From contig NGBS01000876.1 in the NCBI GenBank assembly GCA_002245135.1, forward strand, positions 216,188 through 280,187: a DNA stretch of 64,000 bases. Reading direction: 5' to 3'. This document shows positions 35,864 through 47,912 of this stretch, one piece after another (within the stretch, counting starts at the first letter, position 1; each line of letters starts with the position of its first letter). The notes beneath the pieces are model-generated. The model did no database searches. It had not been told where the DNA came from and worked only from the letters and a program-made list of their open reading frames with translations. Both the position numbers and the translations under genes were made by a program. This stretch comes from Proteromonas lacertae (taxonomy: Eukaryota; Sar; Bigyra; Opalinata; Proteromonadidae).

Positions 35864-37983
35864 ATGGGTGTATATAAACTATTTTATGATGAAATGAATA
35901 GGCTGCTGGATCTATTCAAGGTAATTCTATTGTACAATTTGCTCAGTTAACAATTCCAAACACTGATTGTGTATTAACAATTTAATTCATCTTTATAATC
36001 AATAGACATCAGTTTCTCCAAATTTTAAATATTCAGTATATTCATATTTATTATTCCAATATAAAATAGACAGTTCAATATTTGGGAGAAAGAAATAGTC
36101 AACATCAATTTGTTATAAAAAGTACAAGAGATGGAATATTTTATCTGTTAAAGACATTACCAACATATAATTTAGATGCAAACCAAGCTCCTGTAGTTGA
36201 TTTCTTATTACAAGCTTCATACCCTCATATTGTCAAGTACTATAACTATGCAAAGAAAGATAATTTCTATTTCTTCGTAAGTGACTTATTAAACTTCTCA
36301 TTAAGTGATTTTTACAATAGATATAGCAATCACAAAGTTCCATTAGATGAAAGAATTATTTTGTTAATAATAAGAGATATATTAAGAGGTTTAGATTTAT
36401 TCCATGAACAAAATATAGTACATAATAACATCAATATAAATAATGTTTATATTAAATATCAAAATATAGCTGTTTTAGGTGAACCAAATATCTTTATATC
36501 ACAATCATCATCAAATAATGGAAATGATTCAGAATATATAAGTCCAGAAGTTGTTAATGGAAATGTACCTACCACCAATAGTGATTTATTTAGTGTAGGA
36601 TGTATTGCTTATTATTTGGCAATGGGGAAAACACCGTTTTATAGTGGTGGAAATGTTTATCATACAATTAAATTAATATCACAAGGTAAATATAATCAAA
36701 TCACTGGAAATTATTCGAAGTATTTGAAAGATATGGTAAGTAGATTATTAGATATTAATCCTGAAAATAGAGGAACAATAAATGAATATTTATATGAGTT
36801 GAATAATAAATTAGGTAATTTATCATTGTCACAGGTTGTTGATGAAAATAGAGAAAGAATAATCACAGAATTACAGAATCAATTACAACACTTTTCTCTT
36901 CATAATAATGGCAATTATTCATCACCTCCAGTTAAATCTTTATATCAATCCTTCTCTACTCCAGCCATTACAACCCAACAAATGACACAAGTTCCAAGTC
37001 CAGGACAATTCCAAGAATCTATTAGAGAAGAATTTGCTCATACACCGACATTTCAAGTTCCAGTTCAACCATACCAACAACAACAACAACAACAGCAATA
37101 TCCTTCAAAATTACCTCCATTAGAAGAACAACCACCAATAAATATATTTCAACAAGATGATGAAGAACAACAACAACAACAACAACAACAATATGATGAA
37201 AGAAAGTCTTTAAAAAGTCAAAGTAGTTATTCTCAATCTCAACTGACAATTTCTAGACATTCATCTAAGAAATCAATTCAAAGTAGTGTTATTTCTCCTG
37301 CAAGTATAATTATTTTATATTTTATATTTTATATTTGTTTAGATGTTGTGATTGAAGGTCAAATGACTGATGATCAAATCCAACAAATGAATGAATTATT
37401 CAAAGGTCATCTACCACAAACAACAACAATATTGAAACTAAGTGATAGAGATATTGATAATAAACTATGTAAATATCTAGTGAAATACTTACAGTCATAT
37501 AAACATTTGACAGAATTATATTTACAAGATAATAATTTAAAAGATGATGGTTTAAAGGCATTAATACCAGCAATTGGTGGAATGAAGTATTTGAAAGTAT
37601 TATTACTGTTTAATATTAACATTAAAGATTCTGGAGCTGAGCATATAGCTTCAGTCTTACCATTTTTACAAGAATTATCAACATTCTCATTAGCAGGAAA
37701 TCATATAAGAGATAAAGGAATGAGTTTTATTGCTGAAGCATTACCTATGATGAAGAGATTAGAGATATTGAATTTGGATGGAAATAACATTACAGACAAA
37801 AGTGCTTGGGATATAGTTGGTGCTGTGAAGAATTTACCTACATTGCATAAGCTGTCGCTTGGTAAATGTGATTCTGGGAATGATAAATTAACTCAAGGTG
37901 ATCAAATGGCTGAAGTATTAATGCAAGGCAATAAACAGTGGACAACCCTATTTATTCAGAATAAGCATTACGAAATGAGATAA
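35864..37983 (+). CDS. N-myristoylated pseudokinase with C-terminal LRR domain
   Basis: Start at 35864 (MGAAGS after splicing: a myristoylation site); four introns (about 35870-35902, 35977-36012, 36034-36068, 37307-37342). Kinase fold residues ~40-290 is recognisable (SEYISPEVVNG, DLFSVGCIAYYLAMGKTPFY, LLDINPENRG), but the catalytic loop is IVHNNININNV instead of HRDxKxxN and DFG is replaced by LGEPN, so it should be inactive. A Gln-rich linker of ~150 residues follows, then ~6 RNI-type leucine-rich repeats (LTELYLQDNNLKDDGLKAL, LEILNLDGNNITDKSAW). Inferred membrane-tethered scaffold. It shares its domain order with the gene at 57458. Confidence 0.75.
37070..37196 (+). repeat. CAA/CAG trinucleotide tracts (polyglutamine)
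   Basis: Two CAA-dominated runs around 37072-37098 and 37168-37190 encode Gln stretches inside the linker of the pseudokinase-LRR gene. Similar runs occur in the kinase at 41863-43676 and in the large protein at 50333-50902. Confidence 0.8.
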
Positions 37984-38113
37984 ATATTTATTTAATTGCT
38001 TTTTATCTTTAATATTGAATGTAAAAACTGAAAAAAACACTTTGGCGGCTTTTGCTATTCAAACCGCTTAAAGATAAATTTGGCGCTTTATTTAATTATT
38101 TTTTGTTTTTATA

Positions 38114-39208
38114 ATGCAATCAAGAGAAGATGAAATGGAAGAGGTATAATTAATTTTATTGATCATTATCTGATATGATATAGGAGTCTGGTCCTATTCC
38201 AATCGCTAAATTAGAAGGACAAGGTATCAACTCAGCTGATATTACAAAACTTGAGGATGCTGGCTATCACACAGTCGAATCGGTATATTAGTATATTTAT
38301 TTGTAGATTGCTTTCACCACATTGAAGAAATTATGTACTGTGAAAGGTATCAGTGAGGCAAAAGCTCAAAAGTTAATAACACAAGCTATGACGCTTGTTC
38401 CAATGGGCTTTCAAACAGTATATTACCATATTTTTACTCATTTTCTTATAAATAGGCTGTAGATTACCAAAAACAGAGAGCTGATATAATCAAATTATCC
38501 ACAGGATGTAAAGAATTGGATAAATTGTTAATGGGAGGAATAGAAACAGGTTCAATAACAGAATTATATGGTGAATTTCGAACAGGTAAAACTCAGCTAT
38601 GTCATACACTCTGTGTCACATGTCAATTATCAGCAGAGAAAGGAGGAGCTGATGCTAAGGCAATATACATCGATACAGAAGGAGCATTTCGTCCAGAAAG
38701 ATTAACACAAATTGCACAAAGATTTAATTTAAATCCAGAGGAAGTGCTAGAGAATGTATCTTATGCAAGAGCATACAACTCAGACCATCAGAATCAACTA
38801 TTAATTGATGCTTCAGCCTTAATGGCACAAAGTCGATATGCATTAGTGATTGTTGATAGTGCTACAGCTTTATATAGAACTGATTATACTGGTAGAGGTG
38901 AATTATCAGCAAGACAACAGAGTTTAGCACAATTCTTAAGATGTTTAGCAAGATTTGCTGATGAATTTGGTGTTGCTATTGTAATAACCAATCAAGTCTC
39001 TGCTAATCCAGATAGTGGTATGTTTGTGAAAGATACAATCGTTCCAATTGGAGGAAATATTATTGCACATGCTAGTACAACAAGATTAAAGTTAAGAAAA
39101 GGAAGAGGTAATAGCAGAGTGTGTAAAGTGGTTGATAGTCCTTGTATTGCTGAAAGTGAAGCTACATTTGGATTAAGTGATGAAGGTGTTGTTGATGCTA
39201 CTGATTAA
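38114..39208 (+). CDS. RAD51: RAD51 recombinase
   Basis: Start [10 protein letters not shown] at 38114; introns about 38142-38183, 38282-38305 and 38418-38455; about 330 residues. The N-terminal HhH domain ([41 protein letters not shown]) and RecA core are close to RAD51 rather than DMC1: Walker [10 protein letters not shown], Walker [17 protein letters not shown], loop 2 [12 protein letters not shown], end DEGVVDATD. It forms the strand-exchange filament in homologous recombination. The splice joints are confirmed by the continuous conserved reading. Confidence 0.96.
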
Positions 39209-39457
39209 TAGAAATTATTATAATATATTTATTTGTGCTTACTTTTCTTTCTTATATACTTTACTACTGTTTTTGTTTTTATTGGGAGGGGTTATTATAT
39301 AGAAGATAACCAAAAAAAATAGAAAATTGTAATTTAATTTAATCTTTCTTTTGTTTTTCCTTATTACTATTATTATTATCAACACTCTTCTTTTTACTAT
39401 CAATACATTTATATATAACATTATACAACACATTCATTGGAAAACTATCATAATATA

Positions 39458-40466
39458 TTATAAAATGAATTTATACATTACAATAATCTTAAATAATTTA
39501 TTCAAATAATTTTCATATTTATCCTTTTCACTGTAAAAGTATTCTGATATTTCAATATTCTCTCCTATTTCACTCTGGTCATCATAAAGTCCTGTAAATC
39601 CATTCACAATCTTCTTCGCACTTTTCTTTGATTTTTTCTGATATTTATTCTCTTTGAGTTTTAATTTATTTGCTTCATCTCTTAATTGTTGAATTTGTGA
39701 AGTGATTGGATCATCCTATTTTATAATAGCAATCATATTTTATACTTCTTTTATTAATGAACTTAATTTATCAAGTGTTTCTAAACCATCTTTCATTTTT
39801 TCCCATTTTATCAATGCTTTGGCTTTTCTTAATAATGCCTTTGTATTATTTGGATCAGTTTCTAATATCCCATCACAACATACCAATGCTGCTTCATAAT
39901 TTTCTAATTGAATTTCACAAGCTGCTGCGTTATTCATGGATGGTATTCTTACTTGACTATTGAATGCATTTAAAATATCATCAGATGATGCTATATCTGC
40001 TCCCATACAGGCTAATGAGAATATGTAGTATTCACGAGCTTTATTGAAATTCTTTTGTTTAAAATATTCGTTTCCTTTTTCTCTTTGCTCAATTCCCCAT
40101 TTTATTCTCTCTTCTACTGATTTTTTCTATTTGTATATGATTAAATTGAATACTTGTAATATTTTCGCCGCTTTTGCCATTTTTTCATTAAACTTGTATT
40201 GTTGTTCTTCTTCTTTTGTTAATGGTCTATAGAATCATTATAAAACACATACCTTGGTCCATCTGGTCCATTTACATAAACTTCACCACCTATATCATTA
40301 TGTACAGAATAATACCACTAGGAGCAATGATACTTTCAATCTTACTTAAGGCATCTATACATTCCTCTGGCGTTGCATCCCTGTCCAATGGTACTGGTAA
40401 ATTCTATATGATGTGTTAAAATATATAAAGTTATACATCTTCCACTTTTTTAGCTATTTCCTCCAT
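39458..40466 (-). CDS. TPR-repeat co-chaperone-like protein
   Basis: Start MEEIAKKVED at 40466; several introns (about 40402-40434, 40290-40316, 40230-40255, 40128-40154, 39716-39745). A helical N-terminus leads into three TPRs: REKGNEYFKQKNFNKAREYY, MNNAAACEIQLENYEAALVC and ILETDPNNTKALLRKAKALI. A basic linker (KYQKKSKKSAKKIVNGFTG) is followed by a short acidic tail. The arrangement recalls Hsp90-binding TPR proteins of the FKBP or TTC type, but no prolyl isomerase domain is present, so no specific orthologue is claimed. The promoter word TTGGCTTGAA lies 37-46 bases upstream. Confidence 0.65.
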
Positions 40467-40502
40467 AATAAGCAAAAATTAAGAAAAAGAATCAAATCGT
40501 AA

Positions 40503-40512
40503 TTCAAGCCAA
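40503..40512 (-). promoter_or_regulatory. Promoter word TTGGCTTGAA
   Basis: Minus-strand TTGGCTTGAA in the 88-bp gap between two tandem minus-strand genes, about 40 bases before the ATG of the TPR gene at 40466. Confidence 0.45.
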
Positions 40513-40553
40513 CATAAAAATTTAATTAAATAAATATTTATAAGATAAATAAT

Positions 40554-41605
40554 TTACGATAACAAGTTTGTATTACGATTAGGTTGTGGTGATAAATCGA
40601 CAGGGGGATTAAAAATATGTTTTCTAAAAAATGCATAAAATAAACTTAAATACTCTTTAAAAATACAAAATACTTTCTTTGCCAATTTAGGGGACAAATA
40701 TATACCCCAAAATATGTAGAGCAGCAAATGAAAGAATAGATGCTATACAAAATAAATAAATTCAAAATAAAAATACCCATCCAAGTGATATATACTCTGA
40801 AGGAGATCCAAATATCATCTATATATAAATAAACATAATATAATTTATACAAAAGCAAAAGGATAAAAAAACCACACTTCATGTAAAGCAATAAATAGTG
40901 TATAATATCTTTTCTTATCAGGATTATCTTCCACTTGCCAAGTAGGAACTGCAATACCAGCTAATAATATACCATTAAAGGCTAAACCACAGGATACAAA
41001 TATCTCAATCCATGATCCTTTCGTTTGATTTGTTCCTGTTAATAATAAACTCAATTCTGTGATTATCTGTATTGCCAAATACACTGCAGCTAGAATGATA
41101 GGTACTAAATGTGATCCAACTTCCTATATAATAATAGTAATGAATATACGGGTGTAGAAACAGCCCAACCTTGAGCAACATGTCCTACTAAATAACAAAG
41201 ACTGCCTGAGCATATGAAGTATGATAGTGAATCTACCACCTATTAATATACTAGCATATGTATAATATACAGAAAATATTGTGTTGTCTACCCAAAATCG
41301 CAAGAAATCGATGATTACATAAATGATATAGAATGAACATGAAAAGGCAAATATCTAAAATTAAATCAATATGAATTCATACTTTAAATAGAGTGTGAAT
41401 TTGACCTTCTCCTAAATAGTAATATACACTTGTACCAATATAAACAACATAAATGATCCACAACAAAAACCATATAATTGCTATTGCTATTACTATTTTA
41501 GAGTCTTTAGCATTAATAGGAGTCTAAATTAGTGTAAATAACACAATATACGAATCCATTAGGTATATGTAGCATTGTTATAAAATCGAAATAAAGCTCT
41601 GACAT
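40554..41605 (-). CDS. Seven-helix membrane protein, ITR/GPR180-TMEM145-like
   Basis: Start MSELYFDFITMLHIP at 41605, with about seven tiny introns. Translation after splicing shows seven hydrophobic segments (IVIAIAIIWFLLWIIYVVYI, IFAFSCSFYIIYVIIDFL, SLSYFICSGSLCYLVG, VPIILAAVYLAIQIITELSL, FVSCGLAFNGILLAGIAV, YYTLFIALHEVWFFYPFAF, LFFHLLLYIFWGIYL). AQGWAVS between TM3 and TM4 and EDNPDKKRYYTLF before TM6 resemble the intimal-thickness-receptor (GPR180/TMEM145) membrane core. The large lumenal domain of that family is missing; TM1 begins within 40 residues of the start. The C-terminal tail ends QPNRNTNLLS. Family assignment is tentative. Confidence 0.5.
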
Positions 41606-41862
41606 TTAGTAATTGCAGAACAAGAAAAAAATAAAATTTAAAAATGTGGTGTATCAAAATTTTGATTCAACAATGTTGTTTTGTTTAATAAAACATCAAC
41701 CCAGCAAACATACCAATAAAAAAATGTAAAAAATATATATACGAATAAGATACAATGCTTAAATGCATTATTCAAAAAAGACATACAGGAATTTCTTATT
41801 AACCTTTTTATATACACATATATAGATCCATATGCAATCTTCATACATAAATAATTAGTTTA

Positions 41863-43676
41863 CTAATCATCTTTTTCAATCTTCATAATCAATTTATCAC
41901 CTGTAGGTGATTTATTCAGTTCATCGGGAGATACTCTAGTAATAACACTTCTACTATGCCTAGATGGATTAGTAAACATATTAGGAGTAACTATCAAACT
42001 ATTTCTATTGGCTGAATTAGCTCTACTCACTGTATTGCTATTACCATCAGATTTCTGTTGTGTAGATAGTGGTTGTGATACTCTATTAGTATTATTTACA
42101 GCATTACCGTTGAGATCTACTTGGGATGCTGTTCTAGAGGTTGAGTAATAAGGCCGACTAGAGGACATTAATTGATCAATTGAAGCTACATATTCAGATG
42201 ATCTAGGTGTGCCATTATTCATTACTCTCACTGGTAATGTATTGTTATTATTGTTGGCAGGTATTAGTTGAGGTGATGTATTAAGATAATGTTGTTGTTG
42301 TTGTTGTTGTTGTTGTTGGTAAGTTGGTGGATTTGATATTGAGTTTCTTTCTAGTGAATTAGTAAATAGTGATTTAATGGAGGATGTTCGTGGTGCAACT
42401 CTTCCTGATTTCTGAGATGTATGATTCATATACTGCTGTTGCTGTTGCAATTGTTGTTGTTGCTGCTGCTGTAGTTGTTGTGGTTGCTGTTGTTGCTGTA
42501 ATTGTAATTGTTGTTGTAGTTGTTGTTGACAATGATGATGATGATATTGTTGTGGATTTCTAAATATACTTACTGATGTACTAAAAGATGATTCTACATC
42601 AGATGCTAATGATGAATTATTATTATTACTACAAGGAGACATTAAAAACGGATGTCTTAATAATTCTATTGCATTGATTCTCTCATGTGGATCTACTTTT
42701 AAACATTTATTTATTAAATCACTCAAATCTGAATTATTATTGATAATAGAGTTTCTAGGGAGAGATGGTGTGTCTTTTAAAGATGCAATTGCCCACATTA
42801 CTGAAACAACATTGTCTATTTCACAAAATAGCGGTTTTGTAGTAATCATTTCTATAATTGTTACACCTAATGACCAAATATCGGCTTGTCTGCCACAATA
42901 AGTTTGTTTGATTAATTCTGGTGCCATCCAATAGGGTGTGCCACGGATGGTCTGGGTTTTGTTGATTAATGTGAAAAGATTTTTCGCTGCACCAAAATCT
43001 GCTAATTTTAATTTCCCAAATTGATCAACTAATATATTTTCTCCTTTGATATCTAGATGGGCAATACAATGACAATGAATATAAGCTAAACCATTTAGTA
43101 CTTGTCGTATATATTGCTTTAAAACTTTGACATTTAAAGATCCATACGCTTTTAATATAGAAGCAATTGATCCTCCTGGCGCATATTCTAAAAAGAGTTT
43201 AATTATTGATTCTTCTTTTACCAAACCGAAATAATGAACAATATTAGGATGATCTATAGCACTAAGCAATAGTATCTCTCTTTTTAATGCCTCTATATTA
43301 GTTGGAGAATTATCTATCACCAACACCTCTTTACAAGCTATTAATTTACCTGTTTCACCATCGAAGCCTAAATATACTTGTCCTGAACTGCCGCTACCCA
43401 ACAGTTTCCCTTTACGAAAATCAATAAGTGTATCTGGAAAGTCAATTCTTTCAATATCGATGGGGCATTCATACTTCTTCGCATCTGAATTAGAAAAATA
43501 TAAGTCTTTATTATCGAGTAGTGTACTCTATATATGTCATAATAAGATGAGTTTCATACCTGTGGATTGTAATCAAGTGTCCCATATATAAAGTTATCCT
43601 TTGCTGCTTCCGTTGGGTCAAAATCATCGCAGTATGGAACAACTGAAGATTTACTTTTAGATGATCTTATTCCCAT
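41863..43676 (-). CDS. MEKK/STE11-like Ser/Thr kinase with polyQ tail
   Basis: Start MGIRSSKSKS at 43676 (possible N-myristoylation); one intron 43528-43559, chosen because it keeps the frame; about 593 residues. Kinase domain residues ~70-330: LGSGSSGQVYLG, ACKEV Lys, LEYAPGGSIASIL, HLDIKGENILV (HRD to HLD), LADFGAAK, RGTPYWMAPE, DIWSLGVTIIEMIT. GTPYWMAPE and the SIASIL region mark the STE11/MEKK group. The C-terminal half is Gln/Ser/Asn-rich with long CAA/CAG runs and is probably disordered. Expected role: MAP3K. The HLD variant keeps the catalytic Asp, so activity is likely. Confidence 0.85.
42290..42530 (-). repeat. Polyglutamine-coding CAA/CAG tracts
   Basis: On the plus strand TTG/CTG units are repeated from ~42292-42318 and ~42430-42528; on the coding strand they give Gln runs of up to about nine residues interrupted by Leu and His. 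They are candidates for length variation between alleles. Confidence 0.8.
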
Positions 43677-43824
43677 TACGTTAATAATTTCATAAATACT
43701 AAAAATGAAATGATTGGCTAAAATTCAAAATGGGGTATGAAAATTTTTATTATTTCATTTGTTATACCCAAAACACAAAATATTTAAAGTGTATCAAGTG
43801 TTGACATTTTGCAAGAATATTGAT

Positions 43825-44751
43825 TTAAAGACGACCTCCAGCTCCTGGTAATTCTGGTACAACTTCTGATCTTTCAACTTTAGCAGCATCTGAGGAAGTG
43901 GCTGTATGTTGTTCCATAAGTTTAGCAAGATCAATCTTTGGTCTTTTTAATACTTTAACTTTTCTGATAAATACGTTTTGGATTGGGAAGAATTTTTGAC
44001 ATTCCTTTTCAATTTGTGTGGAGATTTTTCCTGGGATTAATTTATCTACTAATTCTTTTAAATCACATTTTACTGATTCTTTGGTCATGATTTCCATCAT
44101 CTTTCCTCTAATAGCGTGGATTCTAGTATTTTGAGCATAACAGATTCTCTTTGTTTGGTTTGGTTGTTTTTTAGTGAATCCAATACAGAACATACGTAAT
44201 CTGTAACCATCAGTTGTAGAGACATCAACGAAGGCTTCAATTGTTGTTTGCCATTTCTTTATTAATGAGCATAATTTATCTCTTGTCATATCCATTCCGT
44301 GGAATAATGTTAAACAATCAGTTCCTTGTACATCTTCTACACGTAATCTTAATTTTCTGTATGAGCTTTGTTCATCAGCATTTAAGTCAGCTAAGTTTGC
44401 TTCGAATACACGGCCTTTTAATTCATCAGATGAAACGTGTAAACCTTGAGTTCTGTTTACTAAAGTTTTACAGACTTTTCTGTTTGTGAAAACACTTGGA
44501 GCCATGACTTCAAACCAGTCTTTTCTTGTCATTGGGTCAATGGCTTTCTTATGCATAGCCTTACCCTTTTTTGAACCTTTACCTATTTAGATATATATAA
44601 ATTTAATGTTCTTTTGTATAAAATAATAATAAAACATAGATTATCTACTTTTGAAAGTAGTAAGTAATATAAAATGTTATATAATATTACGATGATATTA
44701 TAAATTGATAGGTAGATTTTATAAGTTATATATATAAATACCAATTGCCAT
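43825..44751 (-). CDS. RPS3A: Ribosomal protein eS1 (RPS3A)
   Basis: The ten-base first exon (ATGGCAATTG, 44742-44751) joins across a 159-nt intron to give [20 protein letters not shown]. Conserved blocks: [109 protein letters not shown]. About 255 residues, the normal length. It is a component of the 40S subunit near the mRNA exit. The intron is several times longer than the others in the window, as often seen in ribosomal-protein genes. Confidence 0.96.
44583..44741 (-). other. 159-nt intron of eS1
   Basis: Starts GTATTTATAT and ends AAATAG on the minus strand. It contains a perfect hairpin, CTACTTT-CA-AAAGTAG. No C/D or H/ACA box pair that I can see. Confidence 0.75.
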
Positions 44752-44916
44752 AATTAGTGATATTAATCAACACTTGAAATGAAGATGATAAAAAAATATT
44801 TGGGGTGAACGAAAATAAGTATATAATCCCTATTTAAAAAATATAATTAAAAATTGCGGTTTATTAATGCGTTCAATTCTATTTTGACTTTTTTGTTTTT
44901 CTAAAGTTAAAATAGG

Positions 44917-45874
44917 ATGCAACATGATGATATTATTTGGAGGCTATTGAAAGATAGCTTTTGTTCATTTAGAGCGAAAATAAAGAAAGAAAAGCAAGCA
45001 TTCTGTCGTAATCCCTACAGTTGTACTGGATTATGTAATAAAAGAACTTGTCCATTAGCTAATAGTAAATATGCCACATTAAGAGAAGAAGATGGTAATA
45101 TTTTCCTGTATTTATCATTATCAATAAACTATTCGTAGTTATATGAAAACAGTAGAACGAGCACATACACCGAGGGATTTATGGGAGAAAATTAAACTTC
45201 CTCGTAATTATACAGAAGCATTGAAGATTATTGATGGAAAACTCCAATATAGTCCATTATTAAATCATAAGAATAAGCAGAGATTAACTAGAATACATCA
45301 GTGTTTAATTCGTATGAGAAGATTAAAGCGATCAATAAGACCTCAAAGAGAAGTTATTAGGAAGAAGATAGAAAGAAGAGATGCACATCGTGAAATAAAA
45401 GCACTTGTATATACTATAATTGATTTATTTATCAATATATAGAGAGCAGCGCATATAGAAAACTCCATTGAAGCAGAATTATTAGAAAGACTTAAGAAAG
45501 GAACATATGGTGATATTTATAACTTCCCTGAGCAAGAATTCAATGATATTATAGATGTAAATGAAGAAGAAACTGAACAGGAGAAAGCTGAAGAAGCAGC
45601 AACTGAATTTGTGGAAGATTTTGAACCTTCTGACGATGAGATTGAAGATTATGCCAATTTTGAAGGTGCTACTTTTGGTGAAAGTGGTTTGGAAGAAGAA
45701 GATGGTGATGAAGGTGAAGATAATGAAGAAGATGATGATCAGAGTGGAAAGAAACAAAAACCTAAGAAAGAAAAACCAAAGAAAAAACCAAAGAAAGGAA
45801 AGGGTGGTAAAAAGAAACACATGGAAATTGAGTATGAAGATGAAACTGAAGATCAAGTAAATTACAATAAGTAA
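44917..45874 (+). CDS. MAK16: MAK16, pre-60S ribosome assembly factor
   Basis: Start [16 protein letters not shown] at 44917; introns about 45107-45137 and 45407-45442; about 296 residues. Family blocks: [95 protein letters not shown]. The Cys residues ([16 protein letters not shown]) are the zinc-binding set. An acidic region and a KKPKKG-rich tail complete it. It acts in the nucleolus with Rpf1 and Nsa1 in early 60S assembly. An AATTCTATTTTG initiator-like word is at 44875-44886. Confidence 0.95.
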
Positions 45875-46019
45875 AATGAGTTGCATAGCATAGTTAACAC
45901 AAATGTTTTCCATTTATTTATTCAGTATGTTTTATTTTTGTTTTTTTATTTTCTGTGGGAATGAAAATATTTTCCGTAAAATAACCCAAATTTATATTGT
46001 TTTTGTTTTTTGAAGATTT

Positions 46020-47202
46020 ATGAATAAAAGAGCTATTTTTTTGATTAATTTCTATCTTTTTCAATTTGTTCTAGCAGCTAAGAATGAAGATTATCAGATT
46101 CTTATTTCACATAGTATATTTTTATAATTTATACTAGTTAATGAATTATACGAAAAGTATGTGTATCCACTAAGTATTTGTGTCAGTTTATTTGGATTAA
46201 TGCAGTTATTTGGAGGAATTAGACTATTTAAAGTAACCACTTTCTTTATTGGTTTTGTTGTATTTGGAATATGTTCTGTATTTGCTACAGAGTCTATTAT
46301 GATTAATTTCTCGCCGTATAATATAATAGTGGTATAATAATTCAAATTTAGATCTGATACTATTACTATAGTCTCATCAATCATATTGTTTATAGTAGGA
46401 CTAATATCTGGAATACTATTAACTCAATTAGAACCACTTGGTCACTTCGTTTTGGCTTTATTAGGAGGATCTTTAATGGGATGTTATATAGCCACATTCA
46501 TTATATTTGTAGCTAAATTACACTCTCATCTCCAAATGATTATATTAATCTGTACACTTTCAGGAGGATTATTTATTGCTGTTTTGCAATGTTGTGTAGA
46601 AATTTCTAGAATTTTCAGTTTTGCATTTTTAGGTTCTTATTTAACCACATTTGGAATTGGTAATCTTGTCGGAGATTTTCCAAACCCCATTAACTTCGTT
46701 GCAATAAGTGAAGAATATATTGATGGTTATCCAAAAGCTGTATAAATGTTATTTTTTATTTGATAATATATAGTGGTGGATATATTTAATTATTATTGTT
46801 GCACTTGGTGTAATTGGAGCGTTTATTCAAATATTCCTTCGTCCTCCTAAAGAGAATATTCCATCAATGAATGTACCAGATGTTCTTGTGGATGATAAAA
46901 TCAATAAGAAATTAAGAAAACAACTTGAGCAAGAAAAAGCCAGAAAGAAGTTAAAACCTTTACCCGGATCTAGTATTAACAGTATAAGTGATAGACCTGA
47001 GAAAAGACATACTCTATCGTTAAGACAACAAAGAGAATTAGATATGAATAGTGATGTGAAATATTCAGCTGGTTATGTTCCAATTAATCCTTTTAAAGGG
47101 AATAATGATGCTGATATCGATGATGATAATGATGTTGATAGTAATGATGTAGATTTGGATGTGAATATAAACGTACCTAAAAGAAAGAAATCATATTTTT
47201 AA
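46020..47202 (+). CDS. TMEM198-like multi-span membrane protein
   Basis: Start MNKRAIFLINFYLFQ at 46020 begins with a signal peptide (cleavage near VLAAKN). Introns about 46112-46135, 46315-46350 (this one restores the frame) and 46742-46780. Seven or more membrane helices with many small residues: SICVSLFGLMQLFGGIRLF, FFIGFVVFGICSVF, LFIVGLISGILLTQ, VLALLGGSLMGCYIATFII, IILICTLSGGLFIAVL. This Gly-rich pattern resembles the TMEM198/DUF4203 family, linked in animals to Wnt signalling. The C-terminal cytosolic tail is basic then acidic. A TMEM198 assignment from composition is moderate; the topology is sure. Confidence 0.65.
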
Positions 47203-47301
47203 GTAATTTAATATATTATTATTGTTTTTTGTTTTTTTCGTTTTCTTTTAATCAGCCAATACAGAACATATTCAAAAAAATATGAATATAAAAAATATCA
47301 T

Positions 47302-47768
47302 TTATACTAACACAAATAGAATGAATGATATAAAAATGAGAGAAGCTAAGTATACACCAGTATTATCAGGTGCTGTTGTTGGAGCTTCTGTTTCGCTACC
47401 TGTAGTATCATCCTCTGTTGTTGTTGGATCTTCAGTTCCTGGGGTTGTTGTTGGATTTTCTGTTGGGGCTGAAGTTGTTGTTGTTGTTGGATCTGCAGTT
47501 GTTGGTTCTAATGTGGTAGTTGTTGTTGTAGGAACTGCTGTTGTTGGATTTGGTGTTTGAGGATTAGTTGTCACAGCTGGAGTTCCTGTTGGTGTTTTTG
47601 TTGTTGGCACGGGTGAAGCATCATCAACTGCGGTTGTCGTTGTTGTTGTTTGAGCAAATGCTAGATTTAATTATAAGAGTTTTATATACCTAAAGCGAAG
47701 AGAAGAGCTATTACACAAAGAGTTTTGAAAAACTATTAATAAAATTACATAAAAATCAATACTTTCAT
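47302..47768 (-). CDS. Small mucin-like, Thr/Pro-rich surface protein
   Basis: Two introns join MK to FFKTLCVIALLFALAFAQ, giving a textbook signal peptide at residues 1-20. The mature part is almost wholly Thr, Pro, Ala and acidic residues (TTTTTTAVDDASPVPTTKT and similar), a dense O-glycosylation substrate. The C-terminus (NTGVYLASLIFISFILFVLV) is hydrophobic and ends without a cytosolic tail, as for a GPI-attachment signal. About 135 residues. Inferred role: glycosylated coat or adhesion filler at the cell surface. No homologue is recognisable in such low-complexity sequence. Start at 47768 rests on both splice joints. Confidence 0.7.
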
Positions 47769-47912
47769 TGTTATTGAAGAAATGAAGTTTTTATCAAATT
47801 TCACAAAATAATGAACTGAATTTCTATTAAGTTCTTTTATTCGAAACTGACTCTTTTTAATTTTGGACTGAAAACAAACAAAACATTTCATATAAAGATA
47901 GAATTAAATAAT

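Noticed and set aside
41638-41844. 68-codon minus-strand open frame between the kinase and the seven-TM gene
   Set aside because: Likely 3' or 5' untranslated DNA; aromatic-rich by AT bias and without domain features.
45482-45913. Phe-rich minus-strand open frame over MAK16
   Set aside because: Antisense shadow of the Lys/Glu-rich MAK16 tail.
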